DNA of 64,000 nucleotides from Pelecanus crispus. Lineage: Eukaryota > Chordata > Aves > Pelecaniformes > Pelecanidae. Of the stretch, positions 1 to 14,900 are shown one piece after another. A program made the position numbers and the translations under genes. Under the pieces are notes generated by a model. It was not told the DNA's origin. It did not search any database and saw only the letters and a list, made by a program, of their open reading frames with translations. Position 1 is the first letter of the stretch. The number at the start of each line of letters is the position of its first letter. The DNA is taken from positions 3,361,501-3,425,500 of the forward strand of contig NC_134660.1 of NCBI RefSeq assembly GCF_030463565.1, in the 5' to 3' direction.

Positions 1-2250
<2,250 letters not shown>

Positions 2251-2330
2251 CTGCCAGGGAGAGGGGCTCGTCACGTCACCGCGGCCGGGCGCTGCGCCCA
2301 CGGGTGGGGGTCCGGCCCCGCCTGCCCCCA

Positions 2331-2421
2331 CAAGCCCTTTGCAGGTTCCTCCACGTTCAGGAAGCCCTTTGCAGATTCCTCCGGGTTCATGAAGGCCTTT
2401 GCAGGTTCCTCCGGGTTCCCC
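2331..2421. repeat. 30-bp imperfect tandem repeat, three copies
   Basis: Three consecutive units of about 30 bp share the core CCTTTGCAGRTTCCTCC followed by a GTTC-type tail. They lie 90 bases upstream of the first STAT5 coding exon, in intron 1. Copies differ by a few substitutions. Each unit contains TTTGCAG, which read on the plus strand looks like an acceptor but lies antisense to the gene. Confidence 0.75.
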
Positions 2422-3569
2422 AGGGTTGCCGGAGCTGCCTCCAGCTGCCAAAGGAAGGGGCATGTGGGGGCAGGGGACGCCAGCTCTGAGTCACCCCCCC
2501 TCTTTTCTAGGAAGCACCCTGGGGTGCTCCGGGGCCATGAACGTGCCTCTGCGCTGCCTCTCCACATGGTAATCATTTCCCCTTGCTGCGCCACGGGATC
2601 GCAGCCATCGCTGGCCACGCAAATGAGGAAACAGGGCCGGGGGGAGGGCTGGCGAGAAATCCCGGGTGATGCAGAGCAGAGGCTCCCACGCACTCGCCCC
2701 GGCTCCTGCCCACACCCGGGCAGTGCCAGCGGGCAGAGGGGCAGGAGCGGCCCCGGCCCTGAGGGCCCACATGGCACCGCAGCCCCCGTGGGTCCTCGGT
2801 CCCGCGGCCACTGCGTGCCCCGGGCACCAGCGCCACGGAGGAGACGCCGGCAGGAGCGCGGAGCTTCTCAAAGCAAGTTTTGGGGCGGCTCTGGCTCCAG
2901 GCGGGAGCGCTGCCAGATCCCACCCGCCACGCAGCGCCCGTGCCCCGGCTCACACGGGGCGGCCGCGGCAAGCGGGGAGAAAGGACGGCCAGGGATAGCA
3001 CCTATAAAAAGCCAGAGTGTCCCCAGTTATATCTGCAGCTTGGTGGGGCCTGGAAAAACAACCTGGCAGTCGAGTGTTTGAGGGTGACGCGATGGTGAGC
3101 AAGGAGGGAGGGCCCGGGGGGCTTGCGGCCCCTCCGAGCCAAGGATGCAGCAATGAACAGCATTTACACACGCTCACACCCAAACCACCTGGGATTTAGT
3201 GTCATGTGGAGGTGCTGGGAAGGGGCACGAGGCCTCGGGCTGCGTCCCAAGGCCGAGTGGCCGGGACGGGATCTGGTTACTGCACCGGCCGGTGACAAGC
3301 AGAGGGAGCAGGGGACGGTGCCGGTGGGGGCTGCACCTCCTTCGCTCCCCGAAGCGCTTTGTTCAGCCTCAGAAATACCCGGTGGCCCGAGGGGCTCCAG
3401 AAGCAGCCGGTGCCGTTCCGCGGGCAGGGGCACCGGCGGCAGGAGGTCCAAGCCGCGGCCGGAGCCCCTGAGCCCTGCACACCCACCCCCTGTACAGGAA
3501 GAGGAACAATAACCAAGAGTTGGCTAAAAATGAATTTTTCCCCTATAAAAAGGGAGGAACATTTCCACA

Positions 3570-3578
3570 TTCACAGAA
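3570..3578. promoter_or_regulatory. GAS-type STAT site in STAT5 intron 1
   Basis: TTCACAGAA fits the palindromic TTCNNNGAA consensus bound by STAT dimers. It lies 1.3 kb inside STAT5 intron 1, 20 bases downstream of a TATAAAAAG string. A single 6-of-6 fixed-base match occurs often by chance, so function is only a possibility. Confidence 0.3.
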
Positions 3579-6500
3579 ATCACTGAGTCTAAAATCCTGC
3601 TGGCAAGGAGGGGCCTGGGGAGGCATAAAAACGCAGGCAAGGAGGGGAAGGGAAGGTGGGATGGCCGACAGCAGGATGCGAGCTGGCGGTTAGAAATTGC
3701 GGACGCTCGATAAAGGGCATCGGTGAGAACCGTGAGTTCCCGGAGCAGTGGGGACGTCTGCACGGACACAGAGCAAACAAACACTGCCCTGCCTATCGAG
3801 AAAATGGTGATCTCTTCCCATCTTGCGGTGACAAAACACTTCCTATTCCACTCCAGCGTGTTGTTAAGCAACGAGTCTCAGGCTGCTGCTGTGGTGAGCC
3901 GGCAGACACTGCGCTGGGCTGGCACCGGCCTGGCAGCAGGAGCGTGAGCATCGCTGCCGGGGCGCCTGGCGGAAGGCGAGCCAGCATCACATCAGCCTTT
4001 ACAAGGGGACCGTGCAGCGGCCGATGGTGGCATGGCTCACCCAGCACATGCCCTGACCGAAGGCAGGGCCGTCCCCGGGGGCCATGCCACCCCCGTGGAT
4101 AAGCACGCCCCAAAAAAACACTCATGCCAAGCTTGGACACGACCTCCATGGGCATCACCAATGCAACAGCAGGCGTTTCTCCAAGCATCTCATTTTTGTC
4201 TCACCTGCGGACTGACACACCAAACCTCCCCGAGAGCCACAGGGTGCCCTGAGTGCCCCAGCACAAGTCACCAGAGCTGCCTGCCATGAGCAAACGAGGC
4301 TTTCCGGCCATGAGACCCGGCAAGGCTGGGGCAACAGCTCTGCTTCAGCAAGAGGTACAGCAGCATGGTCCCAGTGTGCAGCTGGAGCCGCAGCCAGAGC
4401 CACCGGCCTTTCCAGGCAGCCCTGCGCTCCTGCGCGTGGCCGGCAGTGCCCTGGCTTGGGCCATGCCCAGCACCATGCTCCTCGGCGGCACTGCTGGCTG
4501 CCCAGGGTGAGCGCTCGCAGGGACCTCCTTGGAGCCTTGGGATGGTTACGCCCCGGGACCAGCTCCATCCTCGCGCTCCCCCGGCCGGTGCATCATCCTG
4601 GCCCCGCAGCCACCTGGCTCAGGAAACCTCTCCAGGGTCAGGCAAGCAGGGCCCGCTCCAGCCCACCGGCGTTTACCCACCTCCGGCACCATCCCCAGCC
4701 CACCAGCCCCGGCACTCGCTGCGGCTCCCGCACCCTGGCAGGGACAGGCAGCGCTGCTGCAGCGTCGCACGTTGCCACAGGTCAGCCGTGCTGCAGCCAC
4801 CAGCCACACACATGCCAAAATGATTGCAAGAGACAGATAATTGCAGTGGTTTAAGCTACTTTGCATTTACTTGCTGGCAGTGAGCTATAACCCACCCATT
4901 ACTGCAGCTTGGTTAACCAGCAGCAACTCAACAAGCCACAGCAACGTGCTCACCGGTGACTTTTATCGCCCGCGAAGCGGCACACACGGCAGCTTCCTTG
5001 AGGTAGGACAAGTGCCATGGAGAGGGACCTGAGCCCTGTGGGAACAGTGCAGGCAGGGGAGGCACAGAGGCAGGGGAGACACCGGCAGTCATTGCTTCTG
5101 CACCCAACAGCCCCACTCGCCGCTGCCGACAGGGAGGCACCGCCAAACCAGCCGCAAAATGGGTGAAGCCCACCCAAAAGGGGCTCTCAGAGGGTGAGAG
5201 GCAGAGGAGAGGATGGGCAGGAGGAGGCTGGCAGCACCGCTGGGGCCGGCCAGGGAACCCGATGTGACCACACCAGGGACGGGCCGCAGCCGCAGCCCTG
5301 GGGGCAGGAGCGGTGGCATTTCCCGGCTGCGGCAGCAGGCTGGCGCCAGCGCCGGGTCACAAGCTGCAGGAAAGCCAGAGTGAGCCAGAGCGCGTCCGTG
5401 GGCAGACAAAAGGAGGGAAATGCCTCACAGGGCGAGGCCACCGGCGGCACCTTCCCACGTGCCACAGGCACGGCAAAGCCCAAACATGGGCAGCACCCGC
5501 TCAAGGGCCGGTGCACGCACGGCCACAGATGCTCACAGGATGCTCGCTGCACGCAGCCGCAGGATGCTCACAGCCACCCTGGGGACCTCCCCGCAGGCAG
5601 GACACCCCTGCCCTGGTGCCGGCACAGCCTGTGACCACAGCCCCTTGCCCAGTCCTGTGCCCTGCAGAGCCAGGCAGGGGCTGAGAGCCAGGCAATGCCC
5701 CAGGGGAGCCATGGCAAAGGGCTCTGGCCATAACCCCCCCGCTCCCGCACACCTGGCCCACGCAGCCCCTCCACCGCGGTGGCTCCTGCACTGCCCTTTG
5801 CCCGGTGCTCTCCCGGTCCGGGGGTCTCCAGAGCGGCGTCCTCCCCTGGGCAGGGGCACAAGCGTTTCCCCCGGCGCTGGACTCCGGCAGGCAGCGACCC
5901 TGCGCCCGCCGCGGCTGCCTCCTCCCGCCGCAGTAAACACACAGACACGTGGTTTCTCGGCATCTCCGGGAGCCCACGATCGCTTCCAGGTCAGAGCCAG
6001 CCTCGCCTGTGGCCACAGGGCCAGACCCTGCACGCCTCGTAGCCGGTGCTGCCTGGGGGGGGCTCTGGTCCTGCCCCAGCCAGCGCTGCTGCTGCTGCTC
6101 CCCGGCAGCCCCGGTGGGAAGGGATCCTGCGTCCCCCCAAGAAGTGCAGCCACAAGCAGGCTCCCTCCCAGGGCAGGATCTGGCCCCCAGCCAGGCCCCG
6201 GGAATGGCAGTGCTGGCAGCCAACAGCAGCCGCTTGGCACACAGCACCGCTCCGGCTCCCCCGACACAGACACCCACCCCCCCGCCCACAATGGCTCGCC
6301 TCCCTGCCCGCACCACCTCACCCCAGGGGACCCGCTGGAGCCCCCGGGCAGCCCGCCGGCCCCACTCAGCTGGACCCCTGCCTAGGGCTCCCCCAGCTCG
6401 GCCCCCCTCGCACGTGGGCCTGCCCGCTGCGGGCAGCGAGTGCCGCTGCGCCCCACATCCTGCCCCGCAGCTGGGGGGCACAGGGAGCCCCACAGCCCCA

Positions 6501-9500
6501 GGGCCGTCCCAGCTGGGGGCTCCCCCATGCACGGGCTTGGTGGGGCCGGCAGACCCCCAGGGCTTGGCGCAGTTCCCGGCTCCTCCAGGGCACAGGAACC
6601 GCAGCCCCGGCTCGGCACGGGGTGCCCCATCCCTGCACTCACCCAGGGTCGGGCACCGCTCTGCCCCACGCGCCACTCCGGTGTCCTGGCCCCCGGGCAG
6701 CCCGGCCGCGGCTCCAGGCAGGCGCTGCCGGCACAGCCGGGCTCCCGGGGCAGCCGTTTCACAGGCTGTGTGCTACAGGAAGGAGCGGAGAGCAGCTATT
6801 TCCTTCCAAAATGTCAGCTGCCTGCGCAGGGCAGTCAGCCTCAGGCTGCCGGCAGTTCCCTCTGCCACTGCTGCGTGCGTGGTGCCCGCCGAGGGAGCGG
6901 GGCCAGCACCCACACTGCGCTCGGCCCCGGACTCCTCCCCAGTGCTGGAGCGGGGCACAGCCTCTGCCCTCAGTGGGTCGGTGGGGCTGAGCCCCCCTGA
7001 GCCCCCACGGGCGGCTGGCAGCCGGGGATGGGACCCCAGGGACCGATGCAGGAGCTCAGCATGGGGGGAGACGTGACGGACTCACGTGCACCCCCCCGGC
7101 TCCGCTCACACCCCCCCGGCACACAGCACCAGGGCAGAGCCTGCACCGGGAACACCGGGGTGCCGGTGAGGAGCCCCCAGACCCCCTGGCCCCGCTCGGA
7201 GCTGCCGGAGGGGGCTGGCGGGCACCGGGGCACGGCGGAGCCGGTGCGGAGGGAGCCATGGCGCTGGGAACGGGGCAGCTCGCCCGTTTCACGCCTGCCT
7301 GTGGTTTCCAGCTTTCGGCTGGGAGGCGGCAGCACCCGCCAGGCGCGGGAGGTGAGCTCCTTCTAGAAGCTCGGTGCTTTGATGGGTTTTGTTTGTCTCC
7401 CGCAGAAGAGCGGTGGCAGCCGACGGCTTTGCTCCGGCGGCAGCCGACCGCCCTGGCCTGCCAGAGCCCCCGGCCCACGCTGGAAACTGCCGGGGCCAGG
7501 TGAGCGGGGCCAGGAGCCGCGGGGCTCACGTAAGAGGCAGGGCAAGCTCTGGAAACACAACGTGCCCCCCCGAGGGCAGAGGCGATGGGCGCCGCAGGCG
7601 GTGGGCAGAGCCCAGACTGGCAGTGCCAGCACCAGCTGGGCTTCCCGGCAGCTTTGGGAGCCAAAAATGGAGAACTCGCACTGTGACAGGAACAAGGAAA
7701 CCCCATGCACGGTCTGACACTGCCCAGGGAGAAAACGGCCCCCGACACAGGTGGAGATGCCCCAGCCGGGGACCGGCGCTGCCGCACAAGTGCTGGGGGG
7801 CTCAGAGCCGGGGGCTGCCTGCAGCTCGGCTCACGCCACGGCCCTGGGGCTGTACCTGCCCACTGGCATTTGCCGCCCTCAGGAGCGTTTTTTCTCCCCT
7901 CTTCAGATTTTCCCTTCCAACCACAGAGGCCCAGAAACCTGCGTCAAACCAAAACCACCAAAATACCCAATGAAATCCCAGCAAAATGCCTCAAATCCAG
8001 GGGCTGGGACGTAAAGAGAAAACCACCCCAGTGCACTGAGAGTTGTCCTGGTGCTGCTGAGGCCAGATACGGGCGCTGCCCCGGCGCTGGCGGGATTTCC
8101 TCAAACGCCGAGCACGGAGCAGGACCGGCACCGGCAGGACCTGGGTCCCCACGGCAGAGCACGGGGGCCACGGCTACGCTGCCACCACCCCGGCCGAGCT
8201 CGCCGCAGCGCAGGCAAGAGGGCCAGCCCCCCCGCCCCAGCCCTGTCCCTCGGGGTCACCCCGGCGAGCCGAGCCTGCCCCACCATACGGGGCCACCCGC
8301 CTGGCCCCGGCACAATGAGCCGGCTGTGCCGGACCCCGCGCGGGCTGGGCTGGAGGCTGCGGCTGCTCAGGAACAACGGGGGCCTGTCTGGGTGCTGGGG
8401 GGGGGGCCGAGGGCCGAGCAGAGCGCGGCAGCGCAGCCCAGGCAGCCTGCCCACCCAGACACGCAGGCAGCCAGTGCCAGAGCGGGAGCCAGGTGCCGGC
8501 GGGCAGGACGCACCATGCAGCCACACCGGCAGAGCCGAGCGCCCACCCGGCCCCCGTGGGCACGAGTCCAGCACAGATCCTGCGGGACATCTGCCGTGGG
8601 GAGCCCAATCCCCGCCAGCACCGGTGCTACCCTTGCCATAAACCCACAGACAGGATTAGAGAGGCCTGGGTAGAGCTTTAATTACTCCCGGCTCCCTGGG
8701 GCCAAGCAGCCGAATTAACTGGCTGCGGGGCTGGTGCGGCAGGGAGCTGCCAGCTCTGACGCCTCAGGGTCCCGGGGCTTCCCCTGGGCTCAGTGGGGGG
8801 ATCCCGGGGCGGGTGCGGAGCCACTGCTCACCATAGCATCCCAGCTCCGGCCGGGCACCGGCCCTTGCCAGGGAGGGGATGCACAACCGCCACGTGCCAG
8901 GGCACTTGATGAAGGTATTTTCCCTCCGCAACAATAACGACCCACCCCAGCCCCCTGTAACGCTGTGCTGAGGGCGAAGCACCTGCCTGCCGGAGGTGCA
9001 GCCCCCGGGGACTCACACGCCGCCCTCGCGCCTTCCCAGCAGGAAGGGTCCAGCTCCGGTCCCCGTCCTCCATCCCAGGAGGGAAGAGGCATCAGCCCTG
9101 ACACGGCCCTGGGGAAGGGCTGGGAGGTGACAGCATCCCAGCGACTGCGCCAAGGATGGGGCAGAAGCTTCAGGCTTAGGAACAGGCCAGGCAGATCTGC
9201 GACAAGGGAGAAGCCCCTGCACCCCCGCCAGCCGGTTCATCCTTGTGTCGCCCCTTCCAACAAACCAGCCAAGCAGAGCAGCCACCGCCCAGGGACCCCG
9301 CAAATGCCCCGGGGTCCCGTGGGTCCCGCGCCAGCCCTCAGCACTGAGGCCGCCTCCAGCACAGCCCTGGGCTCGCTGCTAATCCCTGCTCAGACCAGCA
9401 CCAGCCACCCAGGGATGGGCTGGTCAGAAGGACCTGAGGATTAAGCTCATTTCAGCGTCGAATTAGTCCCGATTGGGGTCTGGAGACACAATTTCATTTT

Positions 9501-10078
9501 ATCTGCCACGCTCCAGCGAGCGCATACAATCGCACTAATCCGGTCGCCGGCCAGGCTGGATTTGCAGAGCAGGACCCAGGCGGGCCGGGGGAGACACGGG
9601 CAGCACAGGCACCGGCTGCACCACTCCGGCCGCATCCATCCCCCTCCGGCCAACGCCATGCTGGTGCTCTCCACGTGGCAGGGGAGACGGTGCAGGAGCC
9701 TCCCCCACCGCCGGCACAGCCATCCCGCGGGACCAGCCTGGCCTGCACACCATGGCACGGGCGCCTGGGGCAGGAAAGGGACGGCAGGGGAGCAGGGACA
9801 GGCAGAGGGACACCAGCACATGAGGGCACCCACTGCCCTGCCCGACCACCCCGCCCGAGGAAGAGGCACCGACCACACTGTGAGACGGCGCAGGGTACGT
9901 GCAGGACCCACCGCGCAGCTGCAGTTGGGCGGGCAAACCCTCACACATCTTCAGGAGCAAACACCGAACGCGGGCTGCAAGCGCCCAGCTGCACACAAGG
10001 GTACTCGGGCAACGGGGGACACTGGGTGCTGCTCTACACCCACCGCCAACAGCAGCCGGCACGGAGCCTGCAAAAATG

Positions 10079-10125
10079 CTCGCCAGCCCTCTGCCTCGCC
10101 AGCCCTCTGCCTCGCCAGCCCTCGC
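10079..10125. repeat. Short CTCGCCAGCCCTCTGC tandem repeat
   Basis: Roughly three copies of a 16-17 bp CT-rich unit lie in STAT5 intron 1. No coding or regulatory meaning is evident. Confidence 0.7.
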
Positions 10126-13100
10126 AGACGTCCCAGCCCAGCAGCACCCCGTGGTCCCTGCTCGAGGGCAGGCTCAGGCAGCACCCTGCGGCACAGCGCC
10201 GGGCTCCTGCCGCCGCGTGCCGACAGCCCAGCGACGTGTCTGGTCAACAGGAAAACTCCCGGGAGTCACAGCCTCCCGCCACAGCGGGCAGGAGGCCCTG
10301 TGCTGTCAGGCACTAAAAGGAGCGGAGGTGCGGGACAGGCAGGTGCCCCCCGGTGCAGCCCCTGCACCCCCACCACGCTCCTCCGGGCCCCTCCGGGCCA
10401 TTCGGGGTTCGTGCCCCAGCAGCCCCACACTTGGAGATGCTCTCACACCAGGTTGGCAGCTCAGAAGGGAGGGGGGGTAAAGCCTTGCCTTCAGAAGAGG
10501 GGGCACGCAGACACCCAGGGACGCTGCCAGGAGGGGGGACTAGTTGGAAAGGGAATAAAAAGCCAAAACACCAATGGTTTCTGCAACAACAATCTCATTC
10601 AGAAGAGGTAAACCTCAGTCAAACCTGGGCCAGAGTTAAACCCAACGTTCATCCCCAATGCACACAAATGCATCCAGGTGGGAGAGCTGGGTTTTGGCTT
10701 TCCTTGCCCCGGAACACGCTCCGCAGCCCCAGGAGCGGCAGCAGCCACTGACGGTGCCGGGGCTGAGCAGAGCCCTGGCCTCTGAGCCGCACCGTGAGCT
10801 CCCCACCTAAGCGTTTCCAAAAGGCTCAGGTGACTAATGGGGTTATAAACGGAGCGCACGGGGCCAGGGCAGCTGTGCCGCCCAGAGCTGCAGCCCAAAA
10901 GCGCCAGGGACGCATGTTAACACCACCAAATAGGACAGAGATCATTTTACAGCTGTTTTAGCCGGTATGAAGCACTCGGATAAGCGGCCAGTGAGAGCTG
11001 CCTCTTTCTCTGCTAAAAGCTTTGCAGACAGCCATCGAGCGAGAGGGACAAAAAGCCAGACAGAGCATGCACCCAGCGCTCAGCCGCTCGGCGGCCGGGG
11101 CTGTGCTGATGCCGCGCCGGCGCTTCGAGCTCTGCCCCAGCCTTTTCCCCAATTCCCTCCCTGGCAGAGCTGTGCTATAAACCAGCGTTTACATCTCACA
11201 ACAACAGGAAGACACAAAGTTGCAGCGAAAAATGGAGATTGCAAAACTCACCAGTGACTGTTTGAACAGGGAGCCAGTTGTGACCATGCTACGATTTGGC
11301 TATACCACCGCGGCTGCGCGAGCCCGGCGAGAAGCCGCCCGGCAGCACATCGCTCCCCGGCTTGGCAGCAAGCAGGAGCTGGCACTAGGGGAAATGCAGG
11401 GCACGAAGTGTGCCCGCCTGCGAGCAGCCAGCGTTCCCGGCCCCTCTGGTGCAGCTAGATGGGTGGATTCTGCTTTATCAGCAAGTCAGCTCAGCCCTAT
11501 CGGCCAGGAAGCCGTGTTCGCATGTGTGCCTCCCCCTCGACATTTCCCAACGCAGCGGGAGAAGCGGTTCACGGCAGCCTACCTTTTATCAGCCAGCAGA
11601 TGTTGCTAGAACTGTTGCTGCACGTAAAATTCAGGCATGCCCAGCGCCGCTTGGATCCTGCACCGGCCACGCGGTGCCAGGGTAAACACCCCCGCCCCCT
11701 TCCTCCTGGGATCAAAACACTTGGGGGTTGCAAAATAGACACCCCATGAAAGGAAAGGCATGCCACAGAAACATTACAGCTGTCGAGGCTACTTCTCCCA
11801 GAGCATGCTGGAGCCCCAGAGCTAGCAGCCGGCACAGCCTCCCAGGCCGGAGCCGCCTGTGCGGCCGCGGAGCCGAGCCCTGATCCGTCCCGGTGAGGCG
11901 GGCACCGGCGAGCCCCTGCCTCCGTCCCCCAGCACACGCAGCCCTGCGCTGGCTCCCCCGCTGCAGGCACCACCGCGGTGCGTTCGGCCCCGTAACGCAG
12001 AGGCTGCTCCCAGGGCAGCCCCCGCAGCCGCGCGGTGGGAAGCCGGCAGCCGCTGCAGCCCCGCGGGGCAGAGGGACCGCGGCCCCGGCACGGGTGCCCG
12101 GGGGATGCTAATGGGAGGGAGGTCCTGCTCAACCCCCGCGCCATCCTGCCGTGCCCGGGCTCCCGCCGGCTCCCCGGGGCTGCCGTGAAGCCTGTCGAGC
12201 ACAGCCCAGCTTACAGTAATTCCTTGCAAACCAGAAAGTCATTTCCCAGCTGATGGGGCCACTTTACTGTACTCAGCACAGCACCGTCACCACCCGCTGC
12301 CCCACCACCCACGCCGTAGAGGAGTACAAGGAGCAGGGATTTTTCGTAAGCAGAGTATCTGGGTTTTGCTATCACTCGAGAAGAGAGGTGGGAAACCCCA
12401 CAGCAAAGACTTCACAGCCGCTTTGGAGTCAGCACTTCCCCTGCAGCGAGAGGGGAAGGTCCCTCCAGAGGCTCCATGCAACCCTGCACGGAGCATCCCC
12501 AGCTGCAGCTCCCCGAGCCCAGCACCGGTGCCAGCATCCCTCGTCCTGTCCCAAAACATCGGCCTCGGGACAAGGTGGGCGTACCAAAGCCGGCGAGGTG
12601 GCTCTAGTGACAACTGCCGGGGGGGCAAACACCCCCTGAGGGGGGACACTGCCAAAGTGTCATGAAGCACAGAGTGGGCGACGGCCGCCCGTCACGCCCC
12701 GTTCCCAGCCCAGCTCTCCGCGTCCCCGGGCACGGGCTGTTGGCACCTCGCAACCTGCACCGGAGCTCCTCCTCCACGTGGCTGCACATGCGGTGCAGCA
12801 CGGCACAGCCCTCCCTGGCCCCAGGGACGAGCCCTGCTCTCCAGGGATGGTTATAAAACCCAAGGAGATGGTCTCCACCCTCACATCCAGCGCCTCAGGG
12901 ACCTGGAAGCCATGTCAGGTTGGGCTGCGATCACGACGGCTTTGGGAATGCCCAGGGCTTGCTGCTGCAGTCCACAGGCAGGTAAGCCCGACACCCCCAG
13001 CGCCTCTCCCTCACCGGAGCCACATGGACGGGGCAGAGCCAGGCTCGGTGCCGGACCCCAAGCACATCTCCCTGCAGGGTGGGATCGCTGCGCTGGTGCA

Positions 13101-13835
13101 AACGCATCAAAGCACGATGGCAAACCTCGGCTCGAAATCACCACCGAGAGAGCACCGCAACGGCAGCCAGCCCCGCCGCACCAGTGCAGGGCTGTGCTCC
13201 CCGTGACAGGCGCAGAGCCTTCCTCCCGAAGTCGGGGTACAGGGGCGAGGGGGAACAAAGCTCCCACAGCACAGGGCTCGCTCCCTGGTGCCCGCGGTGG
13301 TGGGCAGGCTCTCCAGACCACCCCACAGCGCACGAAACGACTGCCTCCGCGGACACCGGCTGCCAGGGCTTGCGCAGCTCCGGCTGCAGCCGTGAGTGCT
13401 GCCGGGGACGCGGGCCTGGCCACCGGCAGCCGGTGGGGTGAGCCAGCCCGGGGCCAGGAACGTCCAACAAAGCGACCCGTGCTGCGGGGACTTCGTGTGC
13501 CACATCCCTGCCACGGGCGAGCCACGCGGCCCTACCACGGCAGCGCCGTCCCCCGCGCTCCTCGGCAACGCACACCAACCACGGCCAACAAATCGCTTGT
13601 TGTCACTGCCTGTCCCCTGCCCTCTGCCACGGGGCTCCCCTGAGCGCGTGGGCTCCTGCCAAGCCTCACCACGAGTTCACGCGAGCCCACGGCCCCAGCT
13701 CCGCGCTGCGGCTGACGTCGGCGGCGTTACCGTGGTCAGCAGTTCTGGAGGAGGCAGAGCCGGGGATCCCTCGGCAGAGCCACTGCCCGCACCCCGGTGC
13801 CAACGCGACTTGGGCACCGCAGACCCGGTGCCACT

Positions 13836-13843
13836 TGACGTCA
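13836..13843. promoter_or_regulatory. CRE palindrome in the STAT5 island
   Basis: A full TGACGTCA CREB/ATF site; a second half-type site, TGACGTCG, lies about 125 bases lower. On the gene strand it would be downstream of the candidate first exon, in intron 1. Confidence 0.45.
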
Positions 13844-14199
13844 CGGCGAGGAGCTGCCCGGAGCCCAGCCTGGCGCGAGCCCGGTGGCCGGCTGGCTGGG
13901 CGCAGAGCCCTGACAGCTCCCGTATCCCGCCGGACAGGTGGCGGCTGCCGCTCCCCGGGGCTCGCAGTCACCCGGCCGCGCGCCCCGGCTGACGCACGAG
14001 CTGGGTGAAAGGCCACCGGGCGCTGCAGTCCCCCCCGGGTGTCACCGCTCCCGCCTCGCACGGGGGGAACGTTCTCCATCCAGCTTCGACTCTGCCCGGC
14101 AGCGTGGAGCCCTGCGTCCCACCGCCGGCGAGCGGGACCCCCGCTCCCGTTGCGTTGCCGCGATGCGGTGTGCTGCCCGCGGCGGGACCCCCGCCTGCC

Positions 14200-14231
14200 G
14201 GGGCTCGGGGCTCGGGGCCCGGGGCTCGGGG
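14200..14231 (+). other. G-quadruplex motif, five GGGG runs
   Basis: Five runs of four G are separated by three-base loops (CTC, CTC, CCC, CTC) on the plus strand, the template strand of STAT5. The spacing is ideal for a stable four-tier quadruplex. It lies at the start of STAT5 intron 1 inside the CpG island. Confidence 0.7.
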
Positions 14232-14701
14232 CCGGCCCCCCCCGGCGCCGGTTTCGGCGCTGCCCCGGCGGCCACGGCTCAGGCAGGGCCCGGCCCGGGG
14301 CGGCGGGAACCGGCCGCGCTCCGGGATGCGCCGCGGCCCCGGGCACCGGCACGGCCCCGCCGCCCCCCCCCGCCCCCCGGGGAACGCCGCGGCGGGGGCG
14401 GCCCCGCGCGCTGCCCGCGCCCCTGCCCGCACCGTGCGCGGCCCCCCCGCCCGCAGCGGGGCCGCGGGCCCGGCCGGAGCCCCCGCAGCGCCCCGAGCGC
14501 GGCCCCGCCGAGGAGCTGCGCCCGGCCGGGAGTTACGAAACACCCAAAATATTTACCGACGGGCGGAGGGAGGGGAGGGGAGGGACGGGAGCCCCCCGCC
14601 CTCCGCCGCAGGTGCCGCCGGCCCCGGCCCCGCCGCCCGGCTACGATCGCGGAAAGCGAAAGCGGCCCCGGCGGCGATGGCGGCCCCGCTCCCGCCCGTA
14701 C

Positions 14702-14900
14702 CTGCGGCCGCGGCGGCGGCTGCGGCTCCGCTGCTCCGGCGGCTCTCGGCGCTCGGCTCCGCCGCCGCTCTGCCCCCTCCGGCCGCCGCCGCCGCCGCCT
14801 GCGCCGTCCCCCGCCGCCGCCGCCCGGCCCGGCCCGGCCCGCGCGGCACCGCCCCCCCCGCGGCACCGCCCCCCGCCCGCCCCCGCCGCGCCACCGGCAC
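14702..14900 (-). other. STAT5B: Candidate STAT5 untranslated exon 1
   Basis: The 3' edge at 14702 is a consensus donor (CGCAG followed by GTACGG) read on the minus strand. The upstream sequence is GCC-repeat-rich 5' UTR-like DNA with GC boxes just beyond. The 5' edge is a guess. It would be spliced to the acceptor at 2251, where only ten untranslated bases precede the ATG. Confidence 0.4.

Larger units (their letters stand above)
2251..14701 (-). other. STAT5B: STAT5 intron 1 (inferred)
   Basis: This 12.4 kb stretch lies between the first coding exon and the CpG island. It is GC-rich and free of stop codons over long distances in several frames, which produces many shadow ORFs with no recognisable protein. 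A few lower-GC patches stand out (4805-4935, 8640-8730, 9430-9545, 10915-11060 and 11160-11290) and could be conserved regulatory elements. A GAS-type TTCACAGAA lies at 3570-3578. Short tandem repeats lie at 2331-2421 and 10079-10125. No second gene is seen. Confidence 0.6.

Noticed and set aside
3001-3560. Two TATAAAAAG strings as intronic promoters of STAT5
   Set aside because: They point to the plus strand, opposite to the gene, and no start codon, CAAT box or exon follows.
5501-6676. 391-codon minus-strand frame in STAT5 intron 1
   Set aside because: GC-driven low-complexity translation with no recognisable domain.
7341-7356. CTTCTAGAAG as a heat-shock element
   Set aside because: Only two pentamer units are present; functional elements normally need three or more.
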